A stretch of 64,000 nt of DNA from positions 64,970,407-65,034,406 of the forward strand of contig NC_012876.2 in the NCBI RefSeq assembly GCF_000003195.3, read 5' to 3'. Position numbers and translations under genes: made by a program. This document shows positions 33,301-43,989 of the stretch, in pieces. Within the stretch, counting starts at the first letter, position 1, and the number at the start of each line of letters is the position of its first letter. The DNA is from Sorghum bicolor. Taxonomy: Eukaryota; Streptophyta; Magnoliopsida; Poales; Poaceae. Under the pieces are notes generated by a model. The model did not search any database and was not told the origin of the DNA. It saw only the letters and a list, made by a program, of their open reading frames with translations.

Positions 33301-33616
33301 GTTCGTTCTGGATTAGGTTTGGGTGGGCTGAGGCGAAGAAAATGGCGGAGGATCGTCGAGCTGAGGTTTGTGTTGTTTGGTTATTCATTTGCATTGTTTT
33401 TGTTACTTTTCAATGTTACTTAAGGTAACTGTTTTGTAGGAGATTGCGAAGAAGAAGGCTAAGGTTGATAAGGCCGGTCCTTCGCGTCCCCCTAGCGAAG
33501 CGCGTCCTTCGACTCAGGCTGAGGCGGAGGTTCGTGATGCAGGTGCTAAGGCACCGGAGGAATCTGGCGCCAAAGCTTCAGCGCAGGCCGAGACTTCTGC
33601 TCCTCCTCCGCCTTAG
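30352..33616 (+). CDS. Antisense gene of the Retand-type element ('putative gypsy type transposon' protein), six exons
   Basis: Encoded opposite to gag-pol, in the region between pol and the 3' LTR. Exons from splice signals: 30352-31963, 32064-32210, 32291-32356, 32432-32505, 32583-33365 and 33440-33616. All phases match and the result is a 952-aa protein. The first in-frame ATG is at 30352, but the frame is open from about 30226, so the start is uncertain. The N-terminal part (VVFRDFFTCGLRMPPYHF, LTLSKFSWACESYGAMPH, GKWEKDWMRAWFYVK) resembles the plant family known as 'putative gypsy type transposon' (Transposase_28). The middle is Ala/Glu/Ser-rich and disordered. Exon 5 encodes a long coiled coil (EVICRDEAIGALKKENETLE and onward). 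Function is unknown; such proteins are known from Tat-lineage elements and TE-derived gene models in grasses. Confidence 0.75.
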
Positions 33617-33815
33617 GTGTGAGGTTATTTAGTTTGTAGGCTTTTTTTTTGTTTTTTGCGTCTGCCGCACATGCGACGCTTTTTTGTAAGAAAAGTTGGA
33701 GGTTTTGATTAACTTGTAAAGACTGTTGGAAATGTAATATATTGGTTTGTTTTTTTTTTGGGTAAACCTTTGTTTTACACTCTGATCCTGCGCAGGTCTC
33801 TGGCGGAGGACCTGC

Positions 33816-34508
33816 GCAGGATCTTAGCGTGACTCCGCTTTCAATTTTCTATAGAGGAATTTATGTTTCTGGCGAGTTGTGGGAGTACTGGCGGATTGCC
33901 TTCCCTAATATGAGAGTGGTGGATATGTTTGAGTTTGTTGGATATGACCTAGATGACGAACGATCTGAATTCGTCCGGTCGCTTGCGCGCCGAGGTTCAT
34001 GGCCTCCGGCTTAGGTGGTGGTTTTTGTTTTGTTTTTCGTTTGGCGTAGGTCATGTGTATATCTCTTTGACATGGTTTGTTGTGTTTGTGCAGCTGCCAT
34101 ATCCTATCCTTCGCATCTTCGGTGAGAAGGATAGGGTACGCTGGGTGTCGGAGGTTTCTGAGGATTTGGCCGAGCCTTTTCTTCATGGTTATCCGAAGGT
34201 TCGAGAGATTTGCTATACGTTTTGGTTTTATCCTTCGTTTTGGTTGGTTTTGAAATTGTTCTTTTGTGAAGGTTGTAAGATCTGCTCCTGAGGAGGTTCT
34301 TCCTTCGAACTTTGCTGAAGGAAGCTACGTTACTCCGGTGACGTTCAAGCGTGGGGATCTGTACGCGAGGGGTTATCTGATTGATTGGTGGCGTCATAAG
34401 TATCCTACGCGTAGTATTGATGACTTAGTTGATTTTCTTGTTCGTGATTACTGCGATGACCTTAGGCTTTTTCTAGATTCGTATGTAAGAATTGTGCGAG
34501 AATCTTAG
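33816..34508 (+). CDS. Second antisense gene of the Retand-type element, three exon-like blocks
   Basis: Function not recognised. Block one (about 33816-34014) contains YRGIYVSGELWEYWRIAFPN and FEFVGYDLDDERSEFVRSLA. Block two (about 34094-34197, after a TTTGTGCAG acceptor) contains LPYPILRIFGEKDRVRWVSE and EPFLHGYPK. Block three (about 34273-34508, after a GTGAAG acceptor) contains FKRGDLYARGYLIDWWRHKY, DLVDFLVRDYCDDLRLFLDS and ends YVRIVRES. Blocks one and three look like two copies of one motif (Y-x-x-G-x-L, then W/YWR, then a D/F-rich helix ending R-x-F-x-x-S). It lies 200 bp after the first antisense gene on the same strand. Exon one may be part of an alternative form. Splice choices are less certain than for the first gene. 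Confidence 0.5.
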
Positions 34509-35973
34509 AACCTTCGACGTTTGACGGTCGGAGGATGTTTATCGTTTTTTGTTGTAAAATTTTGTTCTATACGTTGTATATAGTAAATAAAGATCAGACA
34601 TTTTTATCATTGATTTGGCCATGGCCTCCGCACTTTTTGGCTTTATTTTTATTACAACCTTCGCGCTACAGTGTTTATACATTGCAACGTCACGGTGGTG
34701 TTGATCCTAAGGATCTTTGTGTTGCTGTAGCCTGCTTGTGTTTGATGCTTGATATTGCGAAGGTATTGGCGATTGTTTCTTGTGCGCAGGATCGCCGCTT
34801 CCTGGCCTTAGGACCTTCGACTTTTCTAGTGCGGAGGATCCTCTGCTGAATTGTGCTATTTTTTTACTTTGCTCAACTCCCGTGGAGTGTTGTCGAGGAG
34901 AAACTTCGGTTATGTGTGTCGAAGGTTCTGAAGGGATGTTACGAGACTTCGTGCGATACCCTTCAGAGACCTCTGAGTCTCATTTGTAAATCTTTTGTTG
35001 TGGTTGTACACGACTCTGTGGTCGATGTTCATCACAACGCCGTGGTTCTAACATTACGAAGCTTCGTGCAATACAAACTTTTGTTGTTAATGTAAGGCTA
35101 ACTCCTGCTTCCATGGTGGCCTAAGTTTTTTCCTTTGTGACTGCTAGGTTTGCACTCGATGTTTGGGTCTTTGTATACTGATCCTGGTTGAGGTTGGGGG
35201 CAAGGTGAGCCTGGTTTTATAGGCTTTGGTGCATTTATTTTATGTACTTTGTTAGGTTAAAATTTATTATCGAGTTATTGATGGTTGTTGTGGTAGTTGG
35301 TTTTGCTGTACCTGACTGAGGGTTATTGTAGTTTTGTTTTATTTTCACACTTTGTTTGTTGGGGGTCTGCTTAGAGTAGCAGGATACCTTCGACCTTATT
35401 TTGGTGAAGGTTATGTGAATTTTGTTGAGGTCTGTCTTGTGAATGTTAAACCTCCGCTGCCTTTTGGCAAAAATAATATAGTTCCTGATGCCTGATTGTC
35501 CTCAGGTCTTTGTCAGGTTTGAAGGTTTTGTTCCTTCTGGCCATGTTGTGATGCCTGAGGAGGACAGGACTTTTTCACTTTTTGGCCATGCTATCCTTGC
35601 TGCCCGGCTCTTGGCTAGGTCTTTTGCTAAGGATTTGGTGTTTTTCCACCTTTGAGGACGTTCCGAGCTTTCTTAACTTTTGGATGAAAGCTGTGGAGGG
35701 TCCTTGTGATCACGTGATGTTTTGTCGAATGCTACAGCCTCGTTGCTGGCTGTTTTTCGACTTTTGGGCTTTGGTTCTGGGGTGGATTCCTCTTTATATC
35801 TCAGAGGTTTTTACATAGGTTCTGCCTCGTTAAAAACCTCACCTCCTGGTAGGAGTACCCCTGTGAGGAAAAGAGTGCAGACCTTGGAGTGCGAAAAAGT
35901 AGATAGAAAAAGAAAACAAGCGTATTTAGGGACGTGGATGCCGCCGCTTATTTTGCGGGGGTCATCCTTACAC
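34509..35973. other. Retand 3' region without a supported gene
   Basis: T-rich sequence on the plus strand with short frames only. CTTCG and CGGAGG motifs recur, as in the LTR. No domain is recognised. Confidence 0.45.
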
Positions 35974-38900
35974 TCAAATGTAAAATCTTCGTAGATTGTC
36001 GACGTTCCACGTGTGGGTGGAGGTTCTACCTTCGAGGTCTTTCAGGTAGAAGGATCCCGACCTTCCCGCTTGTATTGCTGTATAAGGTCCTTCCCACTTG
36101 GGTTGCAATTTACCGGCGTTTGGGTGATCTCCTTTTTTCCTGAGTACCAGGTCCCCATTCTGTACGTCTTTTCGTACTACCTTGCGGTCTCTCCATTTCT
36201 TGGTTTCTTGTTGATACCTGGTAATGTTCTCTACTGCCTCAAGTCTTATTGATTCTAAGGTTTCCTTGCAGTACTCTTCATCTTCAGCCAACTGCTGCTT
36301 CATGGAATGCAGGCTTTGGTGTTTGATTTCTTCGGGCAACATTGCCTCTTCCCCATACAAGAGCTTGAATGGAGTAAACCCAGTTGTTCTTGAAACTGTG
36401 GTGTTGTGAGACCACACAACTCTGGGTAGCTCGTCGACCCATTTCCCCTTTCGTAGGCTGAGTAGAGTTTTGGAGATTGCGGAGAATATTATTCTGTTTG
36501 CTCTCTCTACTGCCCCGTTTGACTCTGGGTGGTAGACGGATGCGAAGGCAATTTTGGTTCCTATGTGTTGGCAGAATTCCTTGAAATTATCTGAATCAAA
36601 CTGCTTTCCGTTGTCAACTGTGAGCAGGCTTGGAACTCCGAATCTGTAGACTATGTTCTGCCAGAAAAATTTTCTGATTGTTTCAGAGGTTATGGTTGCC
36701 AGTGGCTTAGCTTCGATCCATCTTGTGAAGTATTCGATGGCCACGACGGCGAACTTGTTTCCCCCCTGGGCAGTTGGCATTGGTCCTACCAGGTCCATTC
36801 CCCATCTCTGCAACGGCCATGATGCTGGTATAAGCTGAGTTGGTGCTGAAGGTCCTGACTGAATTGGTGAGAAGGTTTGGCAGGCTTTGCATGTCTTCAC
36901 TATTTCTTCAGCATCTTTGATGTGAGTTGGCCAGTAGAAGCCTTGTCTTAATGCTTTAGCAGATAATGCGCGAGGTCCAATGTGAGATCCGCACATCCCA
37001 GAGTGTATCTCTTGCAGGAGCTCTCTGCCCTCGGTTTGCGATATGCATTTTAGCAAAGGTTGGACTACACCTTTCTTGTACAGGGTTCCATCAATGATGG
37101 TGTAATTCCTTGCTCTTGCCTCCATCCTCTTGGCTAATGCTTCATCATCTGCAGGTGTTTTGCCTTTGAGGGAATCAACTACTGCGTGCCGCCAATCCTC
37201 GCCTTCTGCTAACAGGACTGAGCGGAAAGCTTTCGGCAATGATTCACTTGCGGGTGCTGCGACGATTTGGTAGAAGGTTCCTTCTGGCAAGGATGTGCCG
37301 TTGGCTGCCGCTTTTGCTAGCTCGTCTGCCTCGTAGTTCTCGGCTCTCGGAACGTACTGCAGAGTGAATCCCTTGAACCTTCTCTCCAGGCTTCTTACGA
37401 CGGCCAGATATCTTGCTAGCTCCGGGTTGTGTGCTAGGTATTCCTTCTCCACTTGCCCTGCCACCACCTGGGAGTCTGTTTTGATGAGTAGGGTTTTTGC
37501 TCCCGAAGCCTTAGCTTTGTTCAGCCCGAGGATCAGCCCTTCATACTCAACTATGTTGTTTGTTGCTTTGAATTCGAGTCGTACAGCAAACTTTAGTTTG
37601 AGTCCAGATGGTGCGATTAGAACTGCTGCTGCCCCTGCTCTTGCTTGACCCCAGGCGCCATCTGTATACAACGTCCACGGCTGGTCGACTACCTTCTCCT
37701 CGTTTTTGTTCGAAGGTGTCCAATCTGCCATGAAGTCAGCCAGGGCTTGAGATTTGATGGAGGTTCTGGGGACATAGGTGATATCAAACTGTGATAGTTC
37801 GGCCGCCCATTTTCCTATACGTCCGGAAGCCTCTTTGTTCCTAAGGATATCACCCAATGGCTGTGAAGTGGGTACTTTAATCTCATGGCTTTGGAAGTAA
37901 TGCTTGAGCTTCCTCGATGCACACAGGACCGCGTACGCGATTTTTTCTATCTCCGTGTAGTTCAGCTTTGCTCCTGACAGAGCTTCAGATACGTAGTAAA
38001 CGGGTCTTTGCACCGTTCCCTTACTGTCACTTGTCTCGTGCACCAGAACACCACTGACAGCGTGCTCGGAGGCAGCCACATACAGTAGTAGTGGAGTGTC
38101 TGGCTCGGGCACTGTTACCACCAGGTTGGTCGCAATGTAATTCTTGAGCTGCCTGAAGGCCTCTGATTGCTCCGGACCCCATTCTGTTTTACCTTCTCCT
38201 CTCAGCACTTTGAAGAATGGAAGGCTTCGTTCTGCCGATCTTGAAATGAATCTGTTGAGGGCTGCTATTCGGCCAGTCAGCCTTTGCACTTCTTTCTTGT
38301 TTGAAGGTTCTGCCATTGACATGATTGCTTTTGTCTTGTCTGGGTTAGCTCTAATTCCTTCGGAGCTCATGATATATCCCAGCATTTTTCCCTTGCTGAC
38401 CCCGAACACACACTTCTCCGGGTTAAGTTTCAGCCCGGCAGATCTAAGGTTGACGAAGGTTTCCTGCAGGTCCTTGATATGGTCCTCCTTGTGCTTGCTC
38501 ATGACGACGACATCGTCGACGTAGGCTATAATGTTTCTCTGTAGCTGACTTCCTAGAACCTTCCCCATCATTCTGGAGAAGGTTGCTCCAGCGTTTTTGA
38601 GACCTTTCTGGCATTCTGGTGTAGCAATACGTGCCGAATGGGGTTGTGAAGCTTGCCTTTCCTTCGTCTTCTTTTTTTGAGCCAAATTTGGTGATATCCG
38701 GAGAAACAGTCCAGTAGTGAGAATCTCTGACAACCAGCTGCTTTGTCCACAGAGGTATCTATCCTTGGCAAGGGGAAGGAGTCTTTGACACAAGCCTTGT
38801 TGAGGTCCGTAAAATCTATGCGCATTCTCATTTTGCCATTTTTCTTGGGGACCAGGACCACATTCGCCAACCATTCCGGGTACATGACATCTCTGATGAC

Positions 38901-38990
38901 ATTTGCGTCCAGAAGTCTTTGTACTTCTGCCTTCGCGGCTAAGGTTCTTTCTTCAGACATTTTCCTTTGTCTCTGCTTCCTCGGCCTCAT
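35974..38990 (-). pseudogene. pol: Pol (RT, RNase H, integrase) of the Retand-type element, frameshifted
   Basis: Replication enzymes of the element. The first part (38990-38568) reads the start of reverse transcriptase (LANVVLVPKKNGKMRMRIDF, RIDTSVDKAAGCQRFSLLDC). The second part, in another frame from about 38620 to 35974, reads LKNAGATFSRMMGKV, catalytic AYVDDVVVMS, RNase H (LYTDGAWGQARAGAAAVLIA with later KTDSQVVAGQVE) and integrase (HSGMCGSHIG zinc finger, WGMDLVGPMP, VDNGKQFDS, HPESNGAVERANR). A frame change in RT near 38595-38620, and another where gag-protease joins RT near 38990, prevent a single polyprotein. Sequence is otherwise well preserved. The RNase H with LYTDG and an acidic downstream helix is the type expected for the Tat clade. 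Confidence 0.88.
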
Positions 38991-40786
38991 TCTCGGATGC
39001 CCAGCGAATGCTCTATGATGTCTCTGCTGACTCCTTGTAGGTCAGCGGCACTCCAGGCGAAGATATCTTGGTTCTTTTGCAACACGTCCAACAATTCGAG
39101 TTCCTCCTCTCTACTGAGGGTGGCGGAAATGGTGACCTTCTTATCTGGAACAACCTCTTGCAGGGGGACACATTTCGTTTCCTCCTGATCAGCCAGGTCT
39201 GTTTTCCCCCTTGGCATGTCTGGTGGCTGGGAAGCTTCATATTGCGTAGACTCTACGGAGTTTATGTTCCGGAAGGACTTGTAGATTGCTTTCTCTATGT
39301 TCCTTGCTTCCTTTTGACTTCCGTGAACCGTTATCACTCCGTGCAGAGCCGGGATTTTCATGCACAGGTATCCCATATGAGCGGCCGCATTGAATTTGTT
39401 CAAGAATCCTCGCCCGAATATGGCATTGTATGGGTAGTGCAGGTCTACCACATCGAAGGTGACGTACTCTGTTCTTGCGTTCTCCGTTGTGCCGAAGGAT
39501 ACGGGCAAGGCGACCTTCCCCAGAGCATGTATCTGCTTTCCTCCGAACCCGATCAAAGGTGACTCCGAAGGTTGGAGTTGGCTTCTACAGAGCTTCATTT
39601 GGTCAAAGGTTCCAGCAAATATTATGTCCGCGGAACTCCCTGAATCCACTAAGATCCTGCTTACTCCCCAACCCGCAACATTCGTTGTTATGACCAAGGC
39701 ATCTGTGTGAGGGTAGCTTTCCAACCTCAGATCTTCCTCGGTGAAGGTTATTGGGGTTCTGGACCAATCGGTACATCTTACTGGCCCTTGAACTGCAACG
39801 TTGTTAATGAGCCGGAGGTGATCCTTCTTCTGCTTCTTTGTCTGGAACTCCATTGAGGACCCCCCAGCTATTGGTAAGATCATTCCAATCGCGGGCAGGG
39901 GTGTATGAGGGCCGATCTGATTGTCGGGGTGGGGTTCAATTTTCGGTGGAGGTGGAGCCTGGACTAACTGTAGCTGGTTTGGGGGAGGAGGCAGTGGCTG
40001 CTGGTGGAGTTGCGGGGTTTCGATGTATGTAATATGTGGAGGTCGCGGAGGAACATAGTTTGGTGGAAGGTTGTGATCCGCGGGTTGCTGGGCTGGGCGC
40101 CAAGCTGGTAGGAAGCTGGGATAGTAAGCGGAGGCTAGCGCGCTGGGCTGAATTGGAGTTGAGTGGCTCTGGCTTGATCCTCCGACATATGAATGGTAGA
40201 AGGTTTGAGGGAATGTGTGATTCACCTCCCGAGGTTGAGCGGCTGGTGTCGGTGTTTGTGGAGCTGACCTGCTCTTAATCCTCTCTTGAGTTTCCTTTGC
40301 ATCCGGGCAATCTCTGGTGGAGTGACCCTTCTCCTCTCCATGGAAGAAGCAATATTGCTTCCGCGGCCGCTGACTTTGGTTTTTCTGCCATCCTGCGTTT
40401 CGACCCCCTCTTCCGGCTTGATTGGGTCTGCGTTCCGGGTTTCGCGTCTCCGCCGGTGGATGGTTGTGTTCTGGTCTGTCATTCTTTGGTTGCTCAATAT
40501 TCATCATCTGTCCACTAGCCTCTCGTTGTGGCCGGCGTTCATCTTGGCTAAGGCCCTTCTTCTGCGAGTTTCTGTCATTGCCCTGCCTCTTCTGGGAGTT
40601 TTGGTCTTCCAACCTCCTGCGGTAGTCGTTGTCTGACCTGCAATATTTTTCGAACTCATGATACAGTTCGTGCATGGATGTCGGTTTTTCTCTGGCCAAG
40701 TGAGCTGCGAAAGGTCCTATGCGGAGACCTTTGATAGCTGCCTCAATGGCAACCTCTTCCGGCACGCCTGGTGCTCTGGCCTTGGT
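38987..40786 (-). pseudogene. gag: Gag C-terminus and protease of the Retand-type element
   Basis: Continuation of gag after a nonsense codon (TAG at 40789-40787). It reads [20 protein letters not shown], a basic stretch, a zinc knuckle ([15 protein letters not shown], about residue 148 of this block), a Pro/Gln-rich linker and an aspartic protease ([20 protein letters not shown] with GSSADIIF). It ends just after [11 protein letters not shown], where RT continues in another frame. The stop before it and the frame change after it mean this copy cannot make a normal Gag-Pol. Confidence 0.85.
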
Positions 40787-41031
40787 CTACACGAATCTTT
40801 GAAAGTATTCCAGCAGTGCCTCTCCATGACTTTGGCGACACTGGAACAGGTCCGTGGAGGTTAGAGATTCAACTGCGAACCCCTGGAAATTTGCCAAAAT
40901 CTTGTCTCGAAGGTTCTCCCATGAATAGATCGACCCGGGCCTGAGCATCGAATACCACGCCAAGGCATCTCCTTCGGCCGCAATTACGAAGGATTTCGCC
41001 ATTACAATGTCGTTCCCCCCAGCCGAGGCTA
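40787..41031 (-). pseudogene. gag: Gag middle segment of the Retand-type element (inside flank of the MULE)
   Basis: It reads GGNDIVMAKSFVIAAEGDAL, WYSMLRPGSIYSWENLRDKI and CRQSHGEALLEYFQRFV and then meets TAG. It is the direct continuation of the gag part at 51192-51708: when the MULE and one 9-bp duplication are ignored, the frame is continuous across the insertion (AAVAS to AGGND). This shows that the MULE landed inside gag. Confidence 0.88.
41023..41031. repeat. MULE target-site duplication, left copy
   Basis: CCGAGGCTA, identical to 51183-51191. Nine bases is the diagnostic length for Mutator superfamily insertions. Confidence 0.95.
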
Positions 41032-41281
41032 CCCAATTTTTTACAATTTGGCCCTTTTTTTGAAAAAAGTTCACTATTGGACCCCTGGAAAACTTAAATG
41101 CAGAAATGGACCCAGGGGTCGGCGCCATGAATTATGGCGCCGAGGTTTCACGTCTCGGCGCCATGGATCACGGCGCCGAGGCCCCTGGCTGCCTTCTGAC
41201 TTGGATCCGACGTGGCAGGGAGCTCGGCGCCACAGATCACGGCGCCGAGCTCGGCGCCACAGATCACGGCGCCGAGCTCCC
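41032..41281 (+). repeat. MULE left terminal inverted repeat
   Basis: About 250 bp, matching the inverse of 50930-51182 with few differences. It includes GACCCCTGGAAAACTTAAATG and alternating GGCGCCGAG / CTCGGCGCC units, which make the terminus itself locally palindromic. Confidence 0.9.
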
Positions 41282-41555
41282 TGGTACTAATCACCCGACG
41301 CCTTCGCTACCAGTTCATATTTTCATCTCCCCTCTCGGCTCTCTCTCTCCAAAAACCGAGCACGAATTTGGATTTAATATTTGGACCATCAAAAGTTTGA
41401 TTTGTTCCATAGATCTTGAAGAGCCAGGTATACTCTTTCACATATTAGTTTTTGACTCATTGATTTGACCTATATTACACGTATGTTGTAGACTTAGATA
41501 AACCATTTATAGTTTTTTGAATGGATGATTAATATTTTTCTTATGCAATCGTAGA

Positions 41556-42283
41556 ATGCCACGTCGTGGAAAAAGTAGCAAACCAAGGTAACCTTTCGAC
41601 ATGTTTCGTTAAATTTCATTCCTCATTATTTATCATTTGGTAAATTGTAGTTTTCGGTTCAATCGTTATTTGCTATGATTTCTTAGAATTGAATTATTTG
41701 AACTGTAGCTATGGCCGGACGACCGGTAGTCCGTACATCCACCAGCCGCTTCCTAGCGGTGTTCCAGTACCTATGTGCTTTTGTGGTGATCCTTGCAAGG
41801 TAGAAATTTCGGAAGACGAGGAAACCTATCGGCAGAGGTATTGGATGTGTTCGAATTTTGCCTGGGAGCCTACGCCAAAACAACGCCGCAGTAACTTTAT
41901 TGTAAGTTATTTTTTCTATTGTGCACTTATTAATTTGTGTCCTATGAAGCATGATTTAATGTTTTGAACAAATATATTTGTTGCAGACCCCTCCACCATT
42001 GTGTGATTTTGAGCAGTGGATCGACACTGAGATTAAGGAGTCCGACAAGCGGCTTCTACAAGGCCTAAAGGAGTGGGATGCGGAGCGTGCTGAGATATTA
42101 GAGAAGAGACGTAGAGAGGAGGCTCAAAAGAGGGAGCACAAGGAAGAGGAGGAAAGAAGACGTGTTGCTGCGGCTCGGGAGGAGAGGGAAAAGAAGCTTG
42201 AGCGTGTGCGCCGAGCGAAGGCAGCGATGGATGAGAATCCAGATGCCGAGAGGAAGGGAAAGTGGCCTCGTTGCACTCAGTAG
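41556..42283 (+). CDS. GRF-type zinc-finger protein with coiled coil (MULE cargo), 173 aa, three exons
   Basis: Function unknown. Exons 41556-41587, 41709-41901 and 41987-42283 join in phase through AG|GTAACC, CTGTAG, ATT|GTAAGT and TTGCAG. The protein starts MPRRGKSSKPR. The centre holds a Cys-rich motif, PMCFCGDPCKVEISEDEE followed by RYWMCSNFAWEP, with spacing like the GRF zinc finger of plant TE-linked proteins (C-x-C-G ... R-x-W/F-x-C). The C-terminus is a charged helix rich in Glu, Arg and Lys (KRLLQGLKEWDAERAEILEK and onward), a likely coiled coil. It is the outermost gene at the left end, transcribed inward from the TIR, so the TIR may supply its promoter. Confidence 0.7.
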
Positions 42284-42728
42284 TTACATTACCTTCTTGT
42301 TCTTTGTTTGGTTCATGGACAATATTGTTTTGTGTTGGACTTTCCAATTTGTTGTCATGTAATGCACTTTAGCAATTTTAATTTAGTTTCATTATTAGTA
42401 GACAATATTTATATTTGAGTATTGCATGGGCAATGAAATGAGGATAATTAGTTGAAATGGAAGTTAACGAACTAGTATATTGCATAACTACTAGCACACA
42501 TCACATTGAATGGCATGTCAAAACATGCACCAAACAAGGGTGCAGAGGTCCGAGACTAAACCTAACATGCCTTAGGTAATTCAAGCAATTAACAAGCACA
42601 GGGAATGGCATGTGAGAACATATACCACACAAAGGTACATAGTTCTTTCGACTAACCCTAACATGCCTTAGGTGATTAAACCAAACAACAAACATATGGA
42701 TGTGGCCTGTGAATTAGTTTAGTTCTAC

Positions 42729-43406
42729 CTAGTAGTGTGGCCACATAGCAAACTGTGTTGCCCCTTCTCCATAGTATCCTCCCGTTGTTGGTGGTGGGGG
42801 TGGGGGTGGTGGTGAAGGAGGGCCCTTGTTCTTGTGATTAGGGCATGTGCAGTATGGATCATTGCATATTGTGTTTTGGGAGCCAGTAGCATTGCTGTTG
42901 TCGTCCTCTTCGTCATCCTTGTAACCACAGCTAACTTCCGTTTCTAAATCAAAGATACGGTCCTGCAGGTAGTAGATGTACTCTGCATGAGGATGAATAG
43001 GTCTAGGATCGACCCATCTGGTGAAGCCACAGTTCTCTTTTGACAAGGATGACTGCAATAAGTATGTAGCTTTAGCACAAGAGAGTATCTTATTGAAGGT
43101 TGAATTAGTAATATGACTTACCCATGCTCGTGGACATTTGAAGAAACGACGCCCTCCATCTATCCCCTCTATGTACATCTGCACCAAACAATCCTCACCA
43201 TGCATACATTTTGGCCACTCTTCTTTTCGGTCATCATATGCCCTCAGTGGTGCCTCTTTAGTAAAATCATGTTTGCTCTCAAGGGGGAACCTATCATAAA
43301 TTGCTTCCTCAAAGTCTTTAGGACCAAGAGGACCCTCCCAAAGAAAGGGATTACCCTTCATCGCCGCCTTTTCCTTTCCCTTCCCTCTAGACGACCCTCC
43401 AGACAT
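42729..43406 (-). CDS. GRF-like zinc-finger protein (MULE cargo), 202 aa, two exons
   Basis: Function unknown. Exon one is 43406-43122 and exon two 43052-42729 (donor TGG|GTAAGT, acceptor TTGCAG). The intron happens to keep the frame open, so an unspliced reading is also possible. The protein starts MSGGSSRGKGKEKAAMKGNP. The zinc-binding candidate is WPKCMHGEDCLVQMYIEG, GGRRFFKCPRAW and then ENCGFTRWVDP, a C/H...C...C...C pattern like GRF fingers. It ends in a Cys-x-Cys stretch (DPYCTCPNHKNKGP), a Pro run and a short Gly/Tyr tail. It is convergent with the plus-strand GRF-like gene (445 bp between stops) and divergent from neither neighbour. Confidence 0.65.
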   Translation of the reverse strand: MSGGSSRGKGKEKAAMKGNPFLWEGPLGPKDFEEAIYDRFPLESKHDFTKEAPLRAYDDRKEEWPKCMHGEDCLVQMYIEGIDGGRRFFKCPRAWVSHITNSTFNKILSCAKATYLLQSSLSKENCGFTRWVDPRPIHPHAEYIYYLQDRIFDLETEVSCGYKDDEEDDNSNATGSQNTICNDPYCTCPNHKNKGPPSPPPPPPPPTTGGYYGEGATQFAMWPHY

Positions 43407-43989
43407 TTTTACTTAAACTGAACAATCTGAAGTGAGTAGCAACGCTCTCACCACTGCGTATATATATAGGAACCCAATAGTTGGTAGCCGTTGTAGTATA
43501 TAATAAATGCACCTGAAAAGCCTAGATTCGATTACTGAAAAGCCTAGTTGAAAACTGAAAAGTCTATTTGGATTGTCATCTGAAAAGGCTAGATTCGTTC
43601 ACTGTTTCGGATGTGATGATTCAATGAAAAGCCATATTGGTTCGCTGTTTCTGAAAAGCCTACACTGCGAAAACCAATAGGAATGGACCACAGAATATGT
43701 GCACTACATTGAATAATTCATGGAAAAAATTTGCAAGAGTTTCCCCTATTTTTGGTACATCCACAGTTATAAATTGACATCACAGTACAATACAAACATT
43801 GATTCATCCAAATATCACAACACAAGCACATACGCCATCAGGAATGATAGTTCAGATAGTCCACAGAGACCATACAGTCCCATATAGTACAAATAGTCCA
43901 CAAAGTTCACAGTGTCGATACATGCAAAATAACAGAAGTTATGCCATCAATTCTAAGCTGCTACCATGGTGTTAGCACAGAAGTCATCC

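Noticed and set aside
41032..41290. The GGCGCCGAG palindromes considered as a separate satellite
   Set aside because: They are part of the MULE terminal inverted repeats and appear in the same order at the other end.
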